Origin: Natronolimnohabitans innermongolicus JCM 12255
GTDB lineage: Archaea > Halobacteriota > Halobacteria > Halobacteriales > Natrialbaceae
NCBI RefSeq assembly: GCF_000337215.1
Contig: NZ_AOHZ01000047.1
Location: forward strand, 62,001-126,000
Direction of reading: 5' to 3'
Length of the DNA stretch: 64,000 bases
Of this stretch, positions 17,238 through 26,681 are shown one piece after another (the first letter of the stretch is position 1; each line of letters starts with the position of its first letter). A program made the translations under genes and the position numbers. Under the pieces are notes generated by a model, which was not told where the DNA came from, made no database searches, and saw only the letters and a list, made by a program, of their open reading frames with translations.

Positions 17238-18482
17238 ATGAGTCAACAGAACATCGAGCCGCTCGACGTCGCCGCCATCCGCGACGAGTTTCCCATCCTC
17301 GAGCGGGAGTTCGACGGCCAGCAGGTCGTCTACCTCGACAACGCGGCGACGACCCAGACCCCCGATGCGGTCGTCGACGCGATGAGCGACTACTACCGCC
17401 GATACAACTCGAACGTCCACCGGGGGATCCACCACCTGAGCCAGGAGGCGTCGATCGCCTACGAGGAGGCCCACGACCGCGTCGCCGACTTCATCAACGC
17501 CGACGGTCGGGAAGAGATCATCTTCACGAAGAACACGACCGAAAGCGAGAACTTGATCGCCTACTCGTGGGGACTGAACGAACTCGAGCCCGGCGACCGC
17601 GTGGTCCTCACGGAGATGGAACACCACGCCTCGCTGGTCACCTGGCAGCAGGTCGCCAAGCAGACGGGCGCCGACGTCGAGTACATCCGCGTCGACGACG
17701 ACGGTCGCCTGGACATGGACCACGCCCGCGAACTGATCGACGACGACGCAGCCATCGTCTCGGCGGTCCACGTCTCGAACACGCTCGGCACCGTCAACCC
17801 CGTCTCCGAACTGGCCGACCTCGCCCGCGAACACGGCGCGCTCTCCATCATCGACGGCGCCCAGGCCGTGCCGAACCGCCCGGTCGACGTAAGCGAGATC
17901 GGCGCCGACTTCTACGCCTTCTCGGGGCACAAGATGGCCGGCCCCACCGGCATCGGCGTCCTCTACGGCAAGCAGGAACTCCTCGAGGAGATGGAGCCGT
18001 ACCTCTACGGCGGCGGCATGATCCGCAAGGTCACCTTCGACGAGTCGACGTGGGGCGACCTCCCCTGGAAGTTCGAACCCGGCACGCCGCCCATCGCGGA
18101 GGCCGTCGGCCTCGAGGCCGCGATCGACTGGCTCGAGGAGATCGGCATGGACCGGATTCAGGCCCACGAGGAGGAGATCGCGCGCTACGCCTACGAACAA
18201 CTCGCAGCCGAGGGCGACGTCGAGATCTACGGCCCCGAGCCCGGCCCCGACCGCGGCGGCCTCGTGAGTTTCAACGTCGACGGCGTCCACGCCCACGACC
18301 TCGCCTCGATCATGAACGACCACACCGTCGCTGTCCGCGCCGGCGACCACTGTACCCAGCCGCTACACGACAAGCTGGGCGTGCCGGCGTCGACGCGTGC
18401 GTCCTTCTACGTCTACAACACGCGCGAGGAAGTCGACGCAATGGTCGAAGCGCTAGACGACGCGCGTCAGCTCTTTAGCTGA
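17238..18482 (+). CDS. sufS: Cysteine desulfurase SufS
   Basis: 414-residue PLP enzyme that takes sulfur from cysteine for iron-sulfur cluster assembly. The PLP lysine is K232 in SGHKMAGP. The persulfide cysteine is C372 in RAGDHCTQPL, the SufS-type (group II) loop. The scaffold/activator SufU is encoded 1.35 kb downstream on the same strand, separated by an HD hydrolase and a small membrane protein. SufBCD is not in the window. Confidence 0.95.
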   Translation: MSQQNIEPLDVAAIRDEFPILEREFDGQQVVYLDNAATTQTPDAVVDAMSDYYRRYNSNVHRGIHHLSQEASIAYEEAHDRVADFINADGREEIIFTKNTTESENLIAYSWGLNELEPGDRVVLTEMEHHASLVTWQQVAKQTGADVEYIRVDDDGRLDMDHARELIDDDAAIVSAVHVSNTLGTVNPVSELADLAREHGALSIIDGAQAVPNRPVDVSEIGADFYAFSGHKMAGPTGIGVLYGKQELLEEMEPYLYGGGMIRKVTFDESTWGDLPWKFEPGTPPIAEAVGLEAAIDWLEEIGMDRIQAHEEEIARYAYEQLAAEGDVEIYGPEPGPDRGGLVSFNVDGVHAHDLASIMNDHTVAVRAGDHCTQPLHDKLGVPASTRASFYVYNTREEVDAMVEALDDARQLFS

Positions 18483-18613
18483 CGCGCGGGACCGTCGATC
18501 TCGCGCTCCCTTCGCGATCACACCGGTCTGTTCCTTCCGTCGCGCCGCAATGTCTCGAGTTACATCGACTGCGGACGGAGCGTTTATTCCCCCGGTGGCG
18601 AAACACGACGCCG

Positions 18614-19258
18614 ATGCTCGACCTCGAGGCAGTTCGCACCTGCGCCCGCACCTACTTCGAGGGCGCTCCGCCGGCCCACGACTGGCACCACGTCCAGCGC
18701 GTCGAAGCGCTCGCCGAGACGCTCGTCGACCGCCACCCCGACTCGAGTGCCATCGACGATCGGGTCGTGTTTCTCGCCGTCGTCCTCCACGACATCGGAC
18801 GCGAAAAGGAAGACAGCGGTGAGATCGACGACCACGCCACCTGGGGGGCCGACGAAGCCAGCCGCATCCTCGAGGATCTCGAGGCCGACCCGGAGACGAT
18901 CGACCGCGTCCGACACTGCGTCCGCGCCCACCGCTACTCGAACGCGATCGAACCCGAGACGCTCGAGGCGAAGCTCGTCTCCGACGCGGACAACCTCGAC
19001 GCGCTCGGCGCGGTCGGAATCGCGCGGGTGTTCGCCCACGGCGGCGCGCTGGGCCAGCCGATGCACGACCCCGAAATTTCGCTCGCCGAGGACGAGACGG
19101 CCGCCGGGCGAACGCAGTACAACCACCTCCACAAGAAGATTCTCGACCTACCCGACCGAATGTATACGGACGTCGCGCGGCGTCTCGCGGACGAACGAGC
19201 GACGTTCGTCCGCACCTATCTCGAGCGGTTCGATCGGGAAATTACCGGTGAGCGGTAA
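18614..19258 (+). CDS. HD domain phosphohydrolase
   Basis: 214-residue protein of the HD superfamily. Metal ligands are seen in HDWHHVQRV (about 21-29), VLHDIGRE and CVRAHRYS, followed by DADNLDALGAVGIARVFAHGG, typical of the YedJ/uncharacterised HD group of archaea. It likely hydrolyses a nucleotide or phosphoester; substrate unknown. It lies between sufS and sufU, but no direct functional tie is known. Confidence 0.88.
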   Translation: MLDLEAVRTCARTYFEGAPPAHDWHHVQRVEALAETLVDRHPDSSAIDDRVVFLAVVLHDIGREKEDSGEIDDHATWGADEASRILEDLEADPETIDRVRHCVRAHRYSNAIEPETLEAKLVSDADNLDALGAVGIARVFAHGGALGQPMHDPEISLAEDETAAGRTQYNHLHKKILDLPDRMYTDVARRLADERATFVRTYLERFDREITGER

Positions 19259-19378
19259 CGTCTATCCCGAGCTATCGGCGCGTTGGCACACGCCGCGAGT
19301 AGCGACTACAAACAACAGAAAACTCACCTAGGGTTTTTCAATCTCGCGCTCGTACGATGCGGTGCCGAGGTGAGAACG

Positions 19379-19627
19379 ATGCAGGAGAACACCATCGGCC
19401 GTCCCGAACGGGACCCGTTCGAGACCCCGGTCGATGTTCTCGCCGAGGCCAGCCGGTACGATTTCCTGCTGGTGATCGTACCGATCGCGTTCGCGGTTGC
19501 GCTGGTCGCGGCATACGTCCTGAGCGTGTCAATAGTGCAAGCGATGGGCGTTGCGGCAGCGATCGGCGTGCTCGTGGTCATCGACGCCTGCTACCTCAAT
19601 CCCCCCATCGACCAGGGGTCGACGTAG
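19379..19627 (+). CDS. Small two-helix membrane protein
   Basis: 82-residue protein starting MQENTIGRPERDPFE, with two adjoining hydrophobic helices (FLLVIVPIAFAVALVAAYVL and VQAMGVAAAIGVLVVIDACYL) joined by a short SVSI turn. No recognised family. Small membrane proteins of this form are frequent in haloarchaea. It precedes sufU by about 200 bp. Confidence 0.55.
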   Translation: MQENTIGRPERDPFETPVDVLAEASRYDFLLVIVPIAFAVALVAAYVLSVSIVQAMGVAAAIGVLVVIDACYLNPPIDQGST

Positions 19628-19832
19628 CGGTACAGACCACAACCGTTCTCCACGGTCCGACCTCGAGTAGCCGCAAACACGGCGTTCGTTCGCGACCCGG
19701 CACGCGGTGTCAGCAAGCGTCTTATCCACTCGAACACCCCACGAGTACCGTCGCGGCGTCTCCACAGACGGCAGCGGTCGGTTCGCCGCCCCGGAACCCT
19801 TTTACAACGCTCTCGTCTATTCGTACGTAGCA

Positions 19833-20252
19833 ATGGGACTGGGCTCGGATATGTACAGACAGCAGATCCTCGATCACTACAAGAACCCCCGTAACTACGG
19901 GAAACTCGAGGATCCGACGTTCACCCACGTCGGCGAGAACCCGATGTGTGGCGACGAGATTCGCATGGACGTCAAACTCGACGAGGACGAGGAGACGATC
20001 GAACACGTGGCCTTCTCCGGCGACGGCTGTGCGATCAGCCAGGCTTCCGCGAGCATGCTCTCGACGGAGCTCGCGGGAACGTCCGTCGAGGAACTGCTCG
20101 AGATGGACCGCGACGACATCATCGACATGCTCGGCGTCGACATTTCGCCGATGCGGGTCAAGTGTGCCGTGCTGGCCGAGAAGGTGGCCCAGGACGGCGC
20201 CGAGATCTACATGGGCGAACTCGACAAGGAGAAGACGTCGACCGAGGACTGA
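19833..20252 (+). CDS. sufU: SufU-type iron-sulfur assembly scaffold/sulfurtransferase
   Basis: 139-residue IscU-fold protein that accepts sulfur from SufS. It starts MGLGSDMYRQQILDHYKNPRNYG. The three conserved cysteines are NPMCGDEI, GDGCAIS and VKCAVLA; with the Asp in CGD they form the zinc/cluster site. Length and the insert near GTSVEELLEMDRDD favour SufU over IscU. Upstream in-frame sequence lacks family similarity, so the ATG at 19833 is used. Confidence 0.93.
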   Translation: MGLGSDMYRQQILDHYKNPRNYGKLEDPTFTHVGENPMCGDEIRMDVKLDEDEETIEHVAFSGDGCAISQASASMLSTELAGTSVEELLEMDRDDIIDMLGVDISPMRVKCAVLAEKVAQDGAEIYMGELDKEKTSTED

Positions 20253-20335
20253 AACCGACGCTTCGATCGCCGCCGTCCCGACGGTTGTATTTTCCCGACA
20301 GTTGATTTATCGGCGATAGGAACGGGTCAGACACC

Positions 20336-20686
20336 GTGACGACGACGGATAGCTATTTGACACCGACTCGCGTAGAAATTTCGATGATCGTCCACACCCG
20401 TTCGTCGGCGTCCCGATCCGAAACGACCGTTACACAGACCGTTGTCGCTGCCGTCAGCGACGCCGAAGACTGTGACCTGCTGGCCCTGCCGCCGCTGTGG
20501 GACGTAATCGATTCCGAAGCGATGGACGTCCTGTTCGCACCGACCCGAACCGCCACGCCGCGAAGCGGACGACTCGAGTTTCAGTACGCAGGCTACGCGG
20601 TCGACGTCGAGATCGATACCGATTCCACCGTGACCGTCTCGGTCGAGGCGCTTGCCGACGGCGACGGTTCGATCGAAACGCGCTGA
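20336..20686 (+). CDS. HalOD1 output domain protein
   Basis: 116-residue protein made of one HalOD1 domain, recognised by LLALPPLWDVIDSEAMDVLFAP followed by GRLEFQYAGYAVDVE. HalOD1 is a haloarchaeal output module often found with sensor proteins; molecular activity unknown. The start is a GTG at 20336, with an ATG 16 codons later (MIVHTRSSAS) as alternative. Confidence 0.8.
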   Translation: MTTTDSYLTPTRVEISMIVHTRSSASRSETTVTQTVVAAVSDAEDCDLLALPPLWDVIDSEAMDVLFAPTRTATPRSGRLEFQYAGYAVDVEIDTDSTVTVSVEALADGDGSIETR

Positions 20687-20718
20687 ACGAAACCGGACGA
20701 AAAGAGCGGGGAGCCGGT

Positions 20719-21750
20719 CTACTCGGGCTTCAGCCCCTCGTCCTGGACGCGCATGACGGCCTCGCCGTCGGCGAGGTTCGGCGCGTCGACGAGGCGAACG
20801 ATCCGCTTGTCGCCCTTGGACTTGCGGAGGTAGATTCGGAACGTCGATTTGTGGCCGAGGATGTTGCCACCGATGGGCTGGGTCGGATCGCCGAAGAACG
20901 AGTCGGGGTTCGAGGCGACCTGGTTCGTGACGATGACGGCGGCGTTGTAGAGATTGCCGACCTTATCGAGGTCGTGGAGGTGTTTGTTGAGCTTCTGCTG
21001 TCGGTCCGCGAGTTCGCCACGGCCGACGTACTCGGCGCGGAAGTGGGCGGTCAGGGAGTCGACACAGAGCAGGCGAACCGGATACTCGGATTCTTCGTGC
21101 TCGCTGGCCAGTTCCTTGGCCTTCTCGGCCAGCAGCATCTGGTGGTTGGAGTTGAACGCCTTCGCGACGTGGATCTTGTCGAGCATGTCCTCAACGAGTG
21201 CGTCGACGGCGGCCTCGTCGGCGGCGCTGCCTTCGATCTCGCGGTCCTCGAGGGCCGCGTCGATCGCTTCGTCCGGCAGGCCGCGGACCATGTCGTCGAT
21301 TCGCTCGGGGCGGAACGTGTCCTCGCTGTCCACGAAGATGGTACTGCCGTGGAGGCCGCCGACTTCCTTTGGGAGCTGGACGTTGACGGCCATCTGGTGG
21401 GTGACCTGGGACTTACCGGCGCCGAACTCGCCGTAGACTTCGGTGATCGACTGGGTTTCGACGCCGCCGCCGAGCAGGTCGTCGACCTCGTCGATGTGCC
21501 AGGAGAGCTTGCCGATCTCGTTTCGTCGCTCGAGGACGGTCGATCCGGTTTCGAAGCCGCCGATGTCGGCGGCGTCGCGGGCCGCGCGGACGATGTCGCC
21601 GGCGGTGGACTCGCCGACGTCCGCCGTGTTCGAGAGTTCCGAGGGCGAGGCGACGGCGAGGCTCTGGAAGGAGTCGAAGCCTGCGTCGTGGAGTTTGTCT
21701 GCGGTAGCCGGGCCAACGCCGGGGAGGGTTTCGAGGTCTACGTCTGGCAT
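20719..21750 (-). CDS. radA: DNA repair and recombination protein RadA
   Basis: 343-residue archaeal RecA/Rad51 recombinase that forms filaments on single-stranded DNA. It has an N-terminal helix-hairpin-helix domain ([17 protein letters not shown]), Walker [10 protein letters not shown], Walker [12 protein letters not shown], and the L2 region ending with [20 protein letters not shown]. No intein is present. The ATG at 21750 ([11 protein letters not shown]) is the family start; nine further codons upstream are not conserved. Confidence 0.97.
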   Translation of the reverse strand: MPDVDLETLPGVGPATADKLHDAGFDSFQSLAVASPSELSNTADVGESTAGDIVRAARDAADIGGFETGSTVLERRNEIGKLSWHIDEVDDLLGGGVETQSITEVYGEFGAGKSQVTHQMAVNVQLPKEVGGLHGSTIFVDSEDTFRPERIDDMVRGLPDEAIDAALEDREIEGSAADEAAVDALVEDMLDKIHVAKAFNSNHQMLLAEKAKELASEHEESEYPVRLLCVDSLTAHFRAEYVGRGELADRQQKLNKHLHDLDKVGNLYNAAVIVTNQVASNPDSFFGDPTQPIGGNILGHKSTFRIYLRKSKGDKRIVRLVDAPNLADGEAVMRVQDEGLKPE

Positions 21751-21962
21751 ATCAACTCCTTTCGCCGGACCCCCCATAAACCCTCGTTAACAGGGAAGTG
21801 AAAGTGAAAGTGCCAGCGGGGACGGGGGTAATTGCAGAGCGGGCCGTGAGTTTATCCGAGAAGGTGCGACGGCGCAGTTGTTCGAGGCGGTATCAGCGCA
21901 GTAGTTGGTCAGGCACAGGGGCAACAAAACGGACGCGACGGCGGATGGTAACGAACCGAACG

Positions 21963-23174
21963 TTACGAGCGCAGGTCGTCGCCGTCCCACTCGAGACAGG
22001 TCAGTCGGTCGTCCTCGGTGCCGACGAACAGTTCGGTTTCGCCGAGGGCGGGCGTTCCCGTAACGCCGACCTCGAGGTCGTGGAACCAGTGTAAGTCGCA
22101 GTCCTCGGCGTCGTCGGAGACGTCGACGCCGTACAGCGAGCCGGTTTCGTCGCCGATACAGCAGACGTCGCCGGCAACGACGGGACTCGAGGTGACCGGC
22201 CCGTCGAGTTCGACGCCCTTCTTCGAGAACACCCAGCCTCGGAGTTTGCGGCGGCCGAAGGTGGTGTCGGTGACGTGGAGGTAGCCGTCGTCCGCGCCGA
22301 CGAAGGTGGCGCCGGCGTCGGGGAGGACGGTCGGCGACGACGTAAACGAGCCCTGAATCTCGTAGGTGAACCACGACTGGCCGCTGTCTGTGTGGAGGGC
22401 GACGAGCGTGCCGGTGTCGTCGGCGACGTAGAGCCGATCCCCGACGAGCGTGGGGCCGTCGACGACCGAGCCGGAGATCGGCGCCGTCCATCGCTCGTCG
22501 CCGGTTTCGGCCGCGAGCGCGCGGACCGTCCCGTCGGCGGTGCCGACGTAGACGCGGTCGCCGTCGCCGCCGTTTTCGTCTGCCTCCATCCGCGCGTCCT
22601 CGAGTGAGAGCAAGTCGAGCGCCTCCTCGTCCGTCGGCGTTCGACCGCGCGGCTGAGCCTGATCCCGGTCGCGAACGGTGTCGACTGCGGGCGCGCCAAC
22701 CGCAGCCGAATCGGTCTCGTGCGTCCAGGCGAACTCGCCCGTCGTCGCCTCGAGCGCCGAGACGCCGCCGTCGTGGCTAGCGTAGAGTCGCGTTTCGTCC
22801 TCGTCGAGGGTGAGGGCCCCCGCGAGCGCGCCCGGAAGCGTCGCCTCCCACAACCGATCACCCCTCGCGGGATCGAGCGCGGAGACGGTGCCGTCGTCCG
22901 TGCCGAGATACAGTCGGTCGCGCGTGACGACCGGCGCGGTCGCGGTCGCCGCCGTCGTCTCGAACGTAAAGTGTCGCCGTCCCGTTTCGCGCTCGAGGGC
23001 GTACAGGTTGCCGCGAGTCGTTCCGACGAACACGGTGTCTCGGTCGAGTACCGGCGAGCCCGCCGGACCGGCGAGGTCGATCGTCCAGCGCTCCGTGACG
23101 CCGTCCGGCCCCTCGAGGTCGCGTCGGACGCCCGAGTGGCGACGGTCGCCCTTGAACTGGTTCCAGTCGGTCAC
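21963..23174 (-). CDS. PQQ-binding-like beta-propeller protein
   Basis: 403-residue protein with seven to eight repeated blades of the form DRxYVGTxDGTVxALDxxTGxxxW (for example RLYLGTDDGTVSALDPARGDRLW and RVYVGTADGTVRALAAETGDERW), a BamB/PQQ-like propeller. No signal peptide is seen, so it is probably cytoplasmic, unlike BamB. The start is a GTG (MTDWNQFKGDRRHSG). A disordered insert (RDRDQAQPRGRTPTDEEALDLL) interrupts the middle blades. Partner unknown. Confidence 0.85.
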   Translation of the reverse strand: MTDWNQFKGDRRHSGVRRDLEGPDGVTERWTIDLAGPAGSPVLDRDTVFVGTTRGNLYALERETGRRHFTFETTAATATAPVVTRDRLYLGTDDGTVSALDPARGDRLWEATLPGALAGALTLDEDETRLYASHDGGVSALEATTGEFAWTHETDSAAVGAPAVDTVRDRDQAQPRGRTPTDEEALDLLSLEDARMEADENGGDGDRVYVGTADGTVRALAAETGDERWTAPISGSVVDGPTLVGDRLYVADDTGTLVALHTDSGQSWFTYEIQGSFTSSPTVLPDAGATFVGADDGYLHVTDTTFGRRKLRGWVFSKKGVELDGPVTSSPVVAGDVCCIGDETGSLYGVDVSDDAEDCDLHWFHDLEVGVTGTPALGETELFVGTEDDRLTCLEWDGDDLRS

Positions 23175-23480
23175 TGTCCGGACGTTGCGAGCGAATCGCT
23201 ATAATCGGTGTGGAACGCGTCGCGATCGTACGGATCGCGTCGACCGTCGTCAGCGCCGAGTCGACGGTCTCAGTCGAGTGTTCGGCGTCGGTTACGAAAC
23301 TGCCCCGAGAGACCGGAAGCTACGGGGTTTTGGGAAATGTCGGCAGGGAAGGGACAACTGGTGTATGGCGCAGTTGGTGATGATGTGGCGTTGGTGGGAC
23401 CCTGCCGTACATACTGATTTACGGCCTAACCGGTCATACCTGTAGTGCCTGTACAATTTGGTATCCGCGCGCCGAACCGC
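23175..23480. other. Intergenic region with nested inverted repeats
   Basis: 306 bp between the propeller gene start and the pspAB stop. The stretch 23320-23410 is G/T-rich and lower in GC than its surroundings. It contains CGGCAGGG at 23341 pairing with CCCTGCCG at 23400, enclosing CAACTG/CAGTTG. It could be a small structured RNA; there is no other support. Confidence 0.3.
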
Positions 23481-24086
23481 TCACTCCCAGGGGTGGGTAC
23501 CGCTCGAACTCGGCCACAGCGGGTACCAGTACTCCTTTTCGCGCTCGATTTCGAGTTCGCCGTCGAGCGTCGCCTCGAGTTTGAACTCCGCACTCGAGTC
23601 GCGTTCGCGTCCGGGGCGGGGAGCGAAGGGGTAGAACCGACCGCGACGGAACGAGTAGATCCAGTAGGCGGGACCGTCCCGGTTTTCGTAGGCGAAGACG
23701 GCCGCGAGCAGCCGCGAGCCGTAGCCGTGCTCGATGAAGGTGTCCGCGGCGAAGTGCATGCTCGTGATCAGGTCCTCGGGGTCGTCGTCCTCGAGGACGA
23801 CCCAGTGGTAGCCGTGGTCGTCACTGGTGACCGAGAACTCGGTGCCGGTCTCCTCGCGGCCGGCCTCCAGGATGGCCTCGACCTCGTCGACGGCGTCGCG
23901 AAAGCTGCTCGAGTCGACGCCGGAGAAACAGAGCGCGCCGGCGTCGGCCGACTCGTAGCCGAGGTCGGCCTCCATCGTCAGGTAGGCGGTACTCATCCCG
24001 AAGAGGTCGTCGGGGTCGGCGTCGCGTCTGGCGTCGGTCTCGGCCCGCAGGCCGAGGACGGCGCGGAGTCCGTCGAGCAGTCCCAT
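23481..24086 (-). CDS. pspAB: PspA-associated protein PspAB
   Basis: 201-residue haloarchaeal protein starting MGLLDGLRAVLGL, with the conserved TAYLTMEADLGY, LCFSGVDSSSF and YWIYSFRRGRFYPFAP segments. The family is named for association with PspA stress proteins and with HtpX, which is indeed the next gene upstream here (105 bp gap, same strand). It probably acts in membrane-stress response. Molecular role unknown. Confidence 0.82.
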   Translation of the reverse strand: MGLLDGLRAVLGLRAETDARRDADPDDLFGMSTAYLTMEADLGYESADAGALCFSGVDSSSFRDAVDEVEAILEAGREETGTEFSVTSDDHGYHWVVLEDDDPEDLITSMHFAADTFIEHGYGSRLLAAVFAYENRDGPAYWIYSFRRGRFYPFAPRPGRERDSSAEFKLEATLDGELEIEREKEYWYPLWPSSSGTHPWE

Positions 24087-24191
24087 ACCCACTGTGAGGG
24101 AGGCGACCCCTTAGAATGGAATGGGTTCGAATCGGCCGGGGAAAGGAGAAGGAAGGACGGGTGCGACCGACGCCCCGGGCAGCCGCGGCGA

Positions 24192-25076
24192 TCAGGACGC
24201 CGCGAGTTCGCCCTCGAGCTGGCGGAGCTGTTCGATGCGTTTCTCGGTCGGCGGGTGGGTGCTGAACAGCTGCCCGACGATGCCGGACTTGATCGGGATG
24301 ATGAAGAAGGCGTTCATCTCGGCTTCTTCGCGCATATCTTCCTTCGGGACCTTGTCCATCTGTCCGGAGATTTTCATGAGCGCGGAGGCGAGCGCCGACG
24401 GATTGCCGGTGATGGCGGCCGCGCCGCGGTCGGCGGAGTATTCGCGGTACCGCGAGAGCGCTCGGATGAGCAGGTAGCTGATGATCCAGACGACCAGCGA
24501 GACGAGGATGGCGACCATGATTCCGGCGCCGCCTTTCCCGCCGCGGTTGTGACCGCCGCCGAAGAAGGCTCCCCAGCGGACGATCATGAACGCGATCGTC
24601 GAGAGGAACGAGGCGATGGTCATCACCATCATGTCCCGGTTCTTGACGTGGGCGAGTTCGTGGGCGAGTACGCCGTCGAGTTCGTCCCGGTCGAGGGTTC
24701 GCATGAGTCCCGTCGTCACCGCGACGGCGGCGTTTTGCTGATTGCGCCCGGTTGCGAACGCGTTTGGGACGTTCGAGTCGATGACGGCGACTTTCGGCTT
24801 CGGGAGGTCGGCCTGCTGGGAGAGCCGTTCGATCGAGCCGTGAAGCTGCGGGTACTCGTCGGCCGAAACCGTCTTCGCGCCCATGCTTTTGAGGGTGAGC
24901 GTGTCGCTGAAGTAGTACTGGACCAGCGACATGCCGCCAAAGAGCATGGCGAAGACGATGAGACCGCCGCCCATGTAGGTCGTGAGCACACCCGCGAAGA
25001 CGATGTACAGCGCGAACAGCAAAAACATCGTCAGGAACATTCGGAATCGAAGTCCCCAGTCCGCCTGCCAGTTCAT
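24192..25076 (-). CDS. htpX: Membrane zinc metalloprotease HtpX
   Basis: 294-residue M48 protease that degrades misfolded membrane proteins. Two N-terminal transmembrane helices (FRMFLTMFLLFALYIVFAGVL and following), the zinc motif HELAH in VLAHELAHVKNRD, two further helices, and the third ligand region SADRGAA. The ATG at 25076 (MNWQADWGLRFRM) is the family start. A minus-strand acttatc TATA box 28 nt upstream implies a leaderless transcript that continues into pspAB. Confidence 0.94.
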   Translation of the reverse strand: MNWQADWGLRFRMFLTMFLLFALYIVFAGVLTTYMGGGLIVFAMLFGGMSLVQYYFSDTLTLKSMGAKTVSADEYPQLHGSIERLSQQADLPKPKVAVIDSNVPNAFATGRNQQNAAVAVTTGLMRTLDRDELDGVLAHELAHVKNRDMMVMTIASFLSTIAFMIVRWGAFFGGGHNRGGKGGAGIMVAILVSLVVWIISYLLIRALSRYREYSADRGAAAITGNPSALASALMKISGQMDKVPKEDMREEAEMNAFFIIPIKSGIVGQLFSTHPPTEKRIEQLRQLEGELAAS

Positions 25077-25475
25077 ACTCCCGTCTAGGGAGCGCGACGG
25101 GATAAGTGTCACCGACGCGTTCGCGAACTGACGTATACAATACCACACACGTTTCGGCGCCGGCAGCCGAACCCCTTCGTTTCGCATGGAGACTCCGGGA
25201 CGCGGTCACGTCTGACACGACCGTATCGACGGCCGTCTGACGCGTGGCTGACGGTTCGGCGCGTGGCTCGAGCGGCGCCGGTCGAACTCGATCGATCGAC
25301 GTCGAACGCTGTGGTGGATCGTCCCCCCTCGTTTCGCGTGGACGAGCGTGACTATCAGCCGACTGGATACCGACGGTCGGCGACGGAGGCGAAACGGGGT
25401 CGGCGACCGACGGCGGTACCGAAGTCGGCGGGCCGGAGCACGCCGCTTAACTCGCTTAGGTTCCAAGCGGTGGCC
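25077..25475. other. Divergent intergenic region htpX / nmd3
   Basis: 399 bp. It holds the minus-strand TATA acttatc (25101-25107) for htpX and a plus-strand gcttaact (25445-25452) 27 nt before nmd3. The middle is ordinary GC-rich sequence with no supported gene, although long open frames cross it. Confidence 0.55.
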
Positions 25476-26681
25476 ATGACTGAATCGCGTGCGTTCTGTC
25501 CCCGTTGCGGGGACCCCGTCCCCGACCGGTCGGCGAGCGACGCCGACGGCGAGGGGACCGCTGCGGATCCCCTTCGACCCGGCGCCGACGTCGAACTCTG
25601 TGACGCCTGTTACTTCGAGGGCTTCGACTTCATCGACGCGCCGGATCGAATCGACGTCCGCGTCTGTGCCCAGTGTGGAGCGGTCCACCGCGGCAATCGG
25701 TGGGTCGACGTCGGCGCACAGGACTACACTGACATCGCCATCGAGGAGGTCAGCGAAGCGCTGGCCGTCCACGTCGACGTCGACGACGTCGCCTGGCAGG
25801 TCGAACCCGAACAGATCGACGAGAACACCATCCGGATGTACTGTTACTTCACGGGAGTCGTCCGCGAGACGCCCGTCGAGGAACAGGTGATGATTCCCGT
25901 CAAGATCGCCCGACAGACCTGTTCGCGCTGTGGCCGCATCGCCGGGGACTACTACGCCAGTATCGTCCAGATCCGCGCCGAGGACCGCACTCCGACGACC
26001 GAGGAGATGGATCGTGCGAAAGAAATCGCGAACCAGGTCGTCGCCGACATGGAGGCGACGGGCGACCGAAACGCCTTCATCACCGAGATCGGCGAAGTCG
26101 ACGAGGGGCTGAACATGAAGGTCTCGACCAACAAGATCGGCAAAAAGATCTCGAACAAGATGGTCGAGGAGTTCGGCGGTACCGTCAACGACGCCGAAAC
26201 CCTCGTTACCGAGGACGAGGACGGCAACGAGGTCTATCGCGTCACCTTCGCCGTTCGCCTGCCACCATACATCCCCGGCGACGTCATCGACCTCGCCGAC
26301 GACGACGGCGGCCCCGTGATCGTCCGCAGCGCCCACGGCAATCTGAAGGGGGTTCGCGCGACCACCGGCGAGCGCTACGAGGCGAGCTACGAGGAAGGGA
26401 ATTCGCCCGACGCGCGCAAACTCGGACGACTAGCGGACGCCGAGGAAACCACGGTCGTCACCGTGGAGGACGAAAACGCCGTGCAGGTGCTCGACCCCGA
26501 AACCTACCAGGCCGAAACCGTCTCGCGACCGGACTACTTCGATTCCGACGCGCAGACCGCACCCGTCCTGAAGAGTCGCGCGGGCCTCCACATCCTTCCC
26601 GATCCGGACCCCGATACGGGCGACGACGCGGACGAGACCGACTACTACGACCCGTACGAACACCGCGACGACGATGACTGA
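25476..26681 (+). CDS. nmd3: NMD3-related 60S/50S subunit export-type protein
   Basis: 401-residue archaeal homologue of eukaryotic Nmd3, thought to bind the large ribosomal subunit. Zinc ribbons are formed by CPRCGDP, CDACYF, CAQCGAV and CSRCGRI. Middle and C-terminal beta-rich domains include GLNMKVSTNKIGKKISNKMVEEFGGTV, and an acidic tail ends EHRDDDD. ATG at 25476 (MTESRAFCPRCG) is chosen; the longer open frame has no family similarity. It overlaps the downstream methyltransferase by 8 bp, suggesting a joint ribosome/tRNA operon. Confidence 0.93.
   Translation: MTESRAFCPRCGDPVPDRSASDADGEGTAADPLRPGADVELCDACYFEGFDFIDAPDRIDVRVCAQCGAVHRGNRWVDVGAQDYTDIAIEEVSEALAVHVDVDDVAWQVEPEQIDENTIRMYCYFTGVVRETPVEEQVMIPVKIARQTCSRCGRIAGDYYASIVQIRAEDRTPTTEEMDRAKEIANQVVADMEATGDRNAFITEIGEVDEGLNMKVSTNKIGKKISNKMVEEFGGTVNDAETLVTEDEDGNEVYRVTFAVRLPPYIPGDVIDLADDDGGPVIVRSAHGNLKGVRATTGERYEASYEEGNSPDARKLGRLADAEETTVVTVEDENAVQVLDPETYQAETVSRPDYFDSDAQTAPVLKSRAGLHILPDPDPDTGDDADETDYYDPYEHRDDDD

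Noticed and set aside
24120-24150. gggttcgaatc resembling a tRNA T-loop
   Set aside because: No acceptor, D or anticodon stem can be built around it; it lies just before pspAB in ordinary spacer.
25206-26336. 376-codon minus-strand frame opposite nmd3
   Set aside because: Antisense shadow. NMD3 on the plus strand has zinc ribbons and correct family sequence; the antisense frame has no motif.
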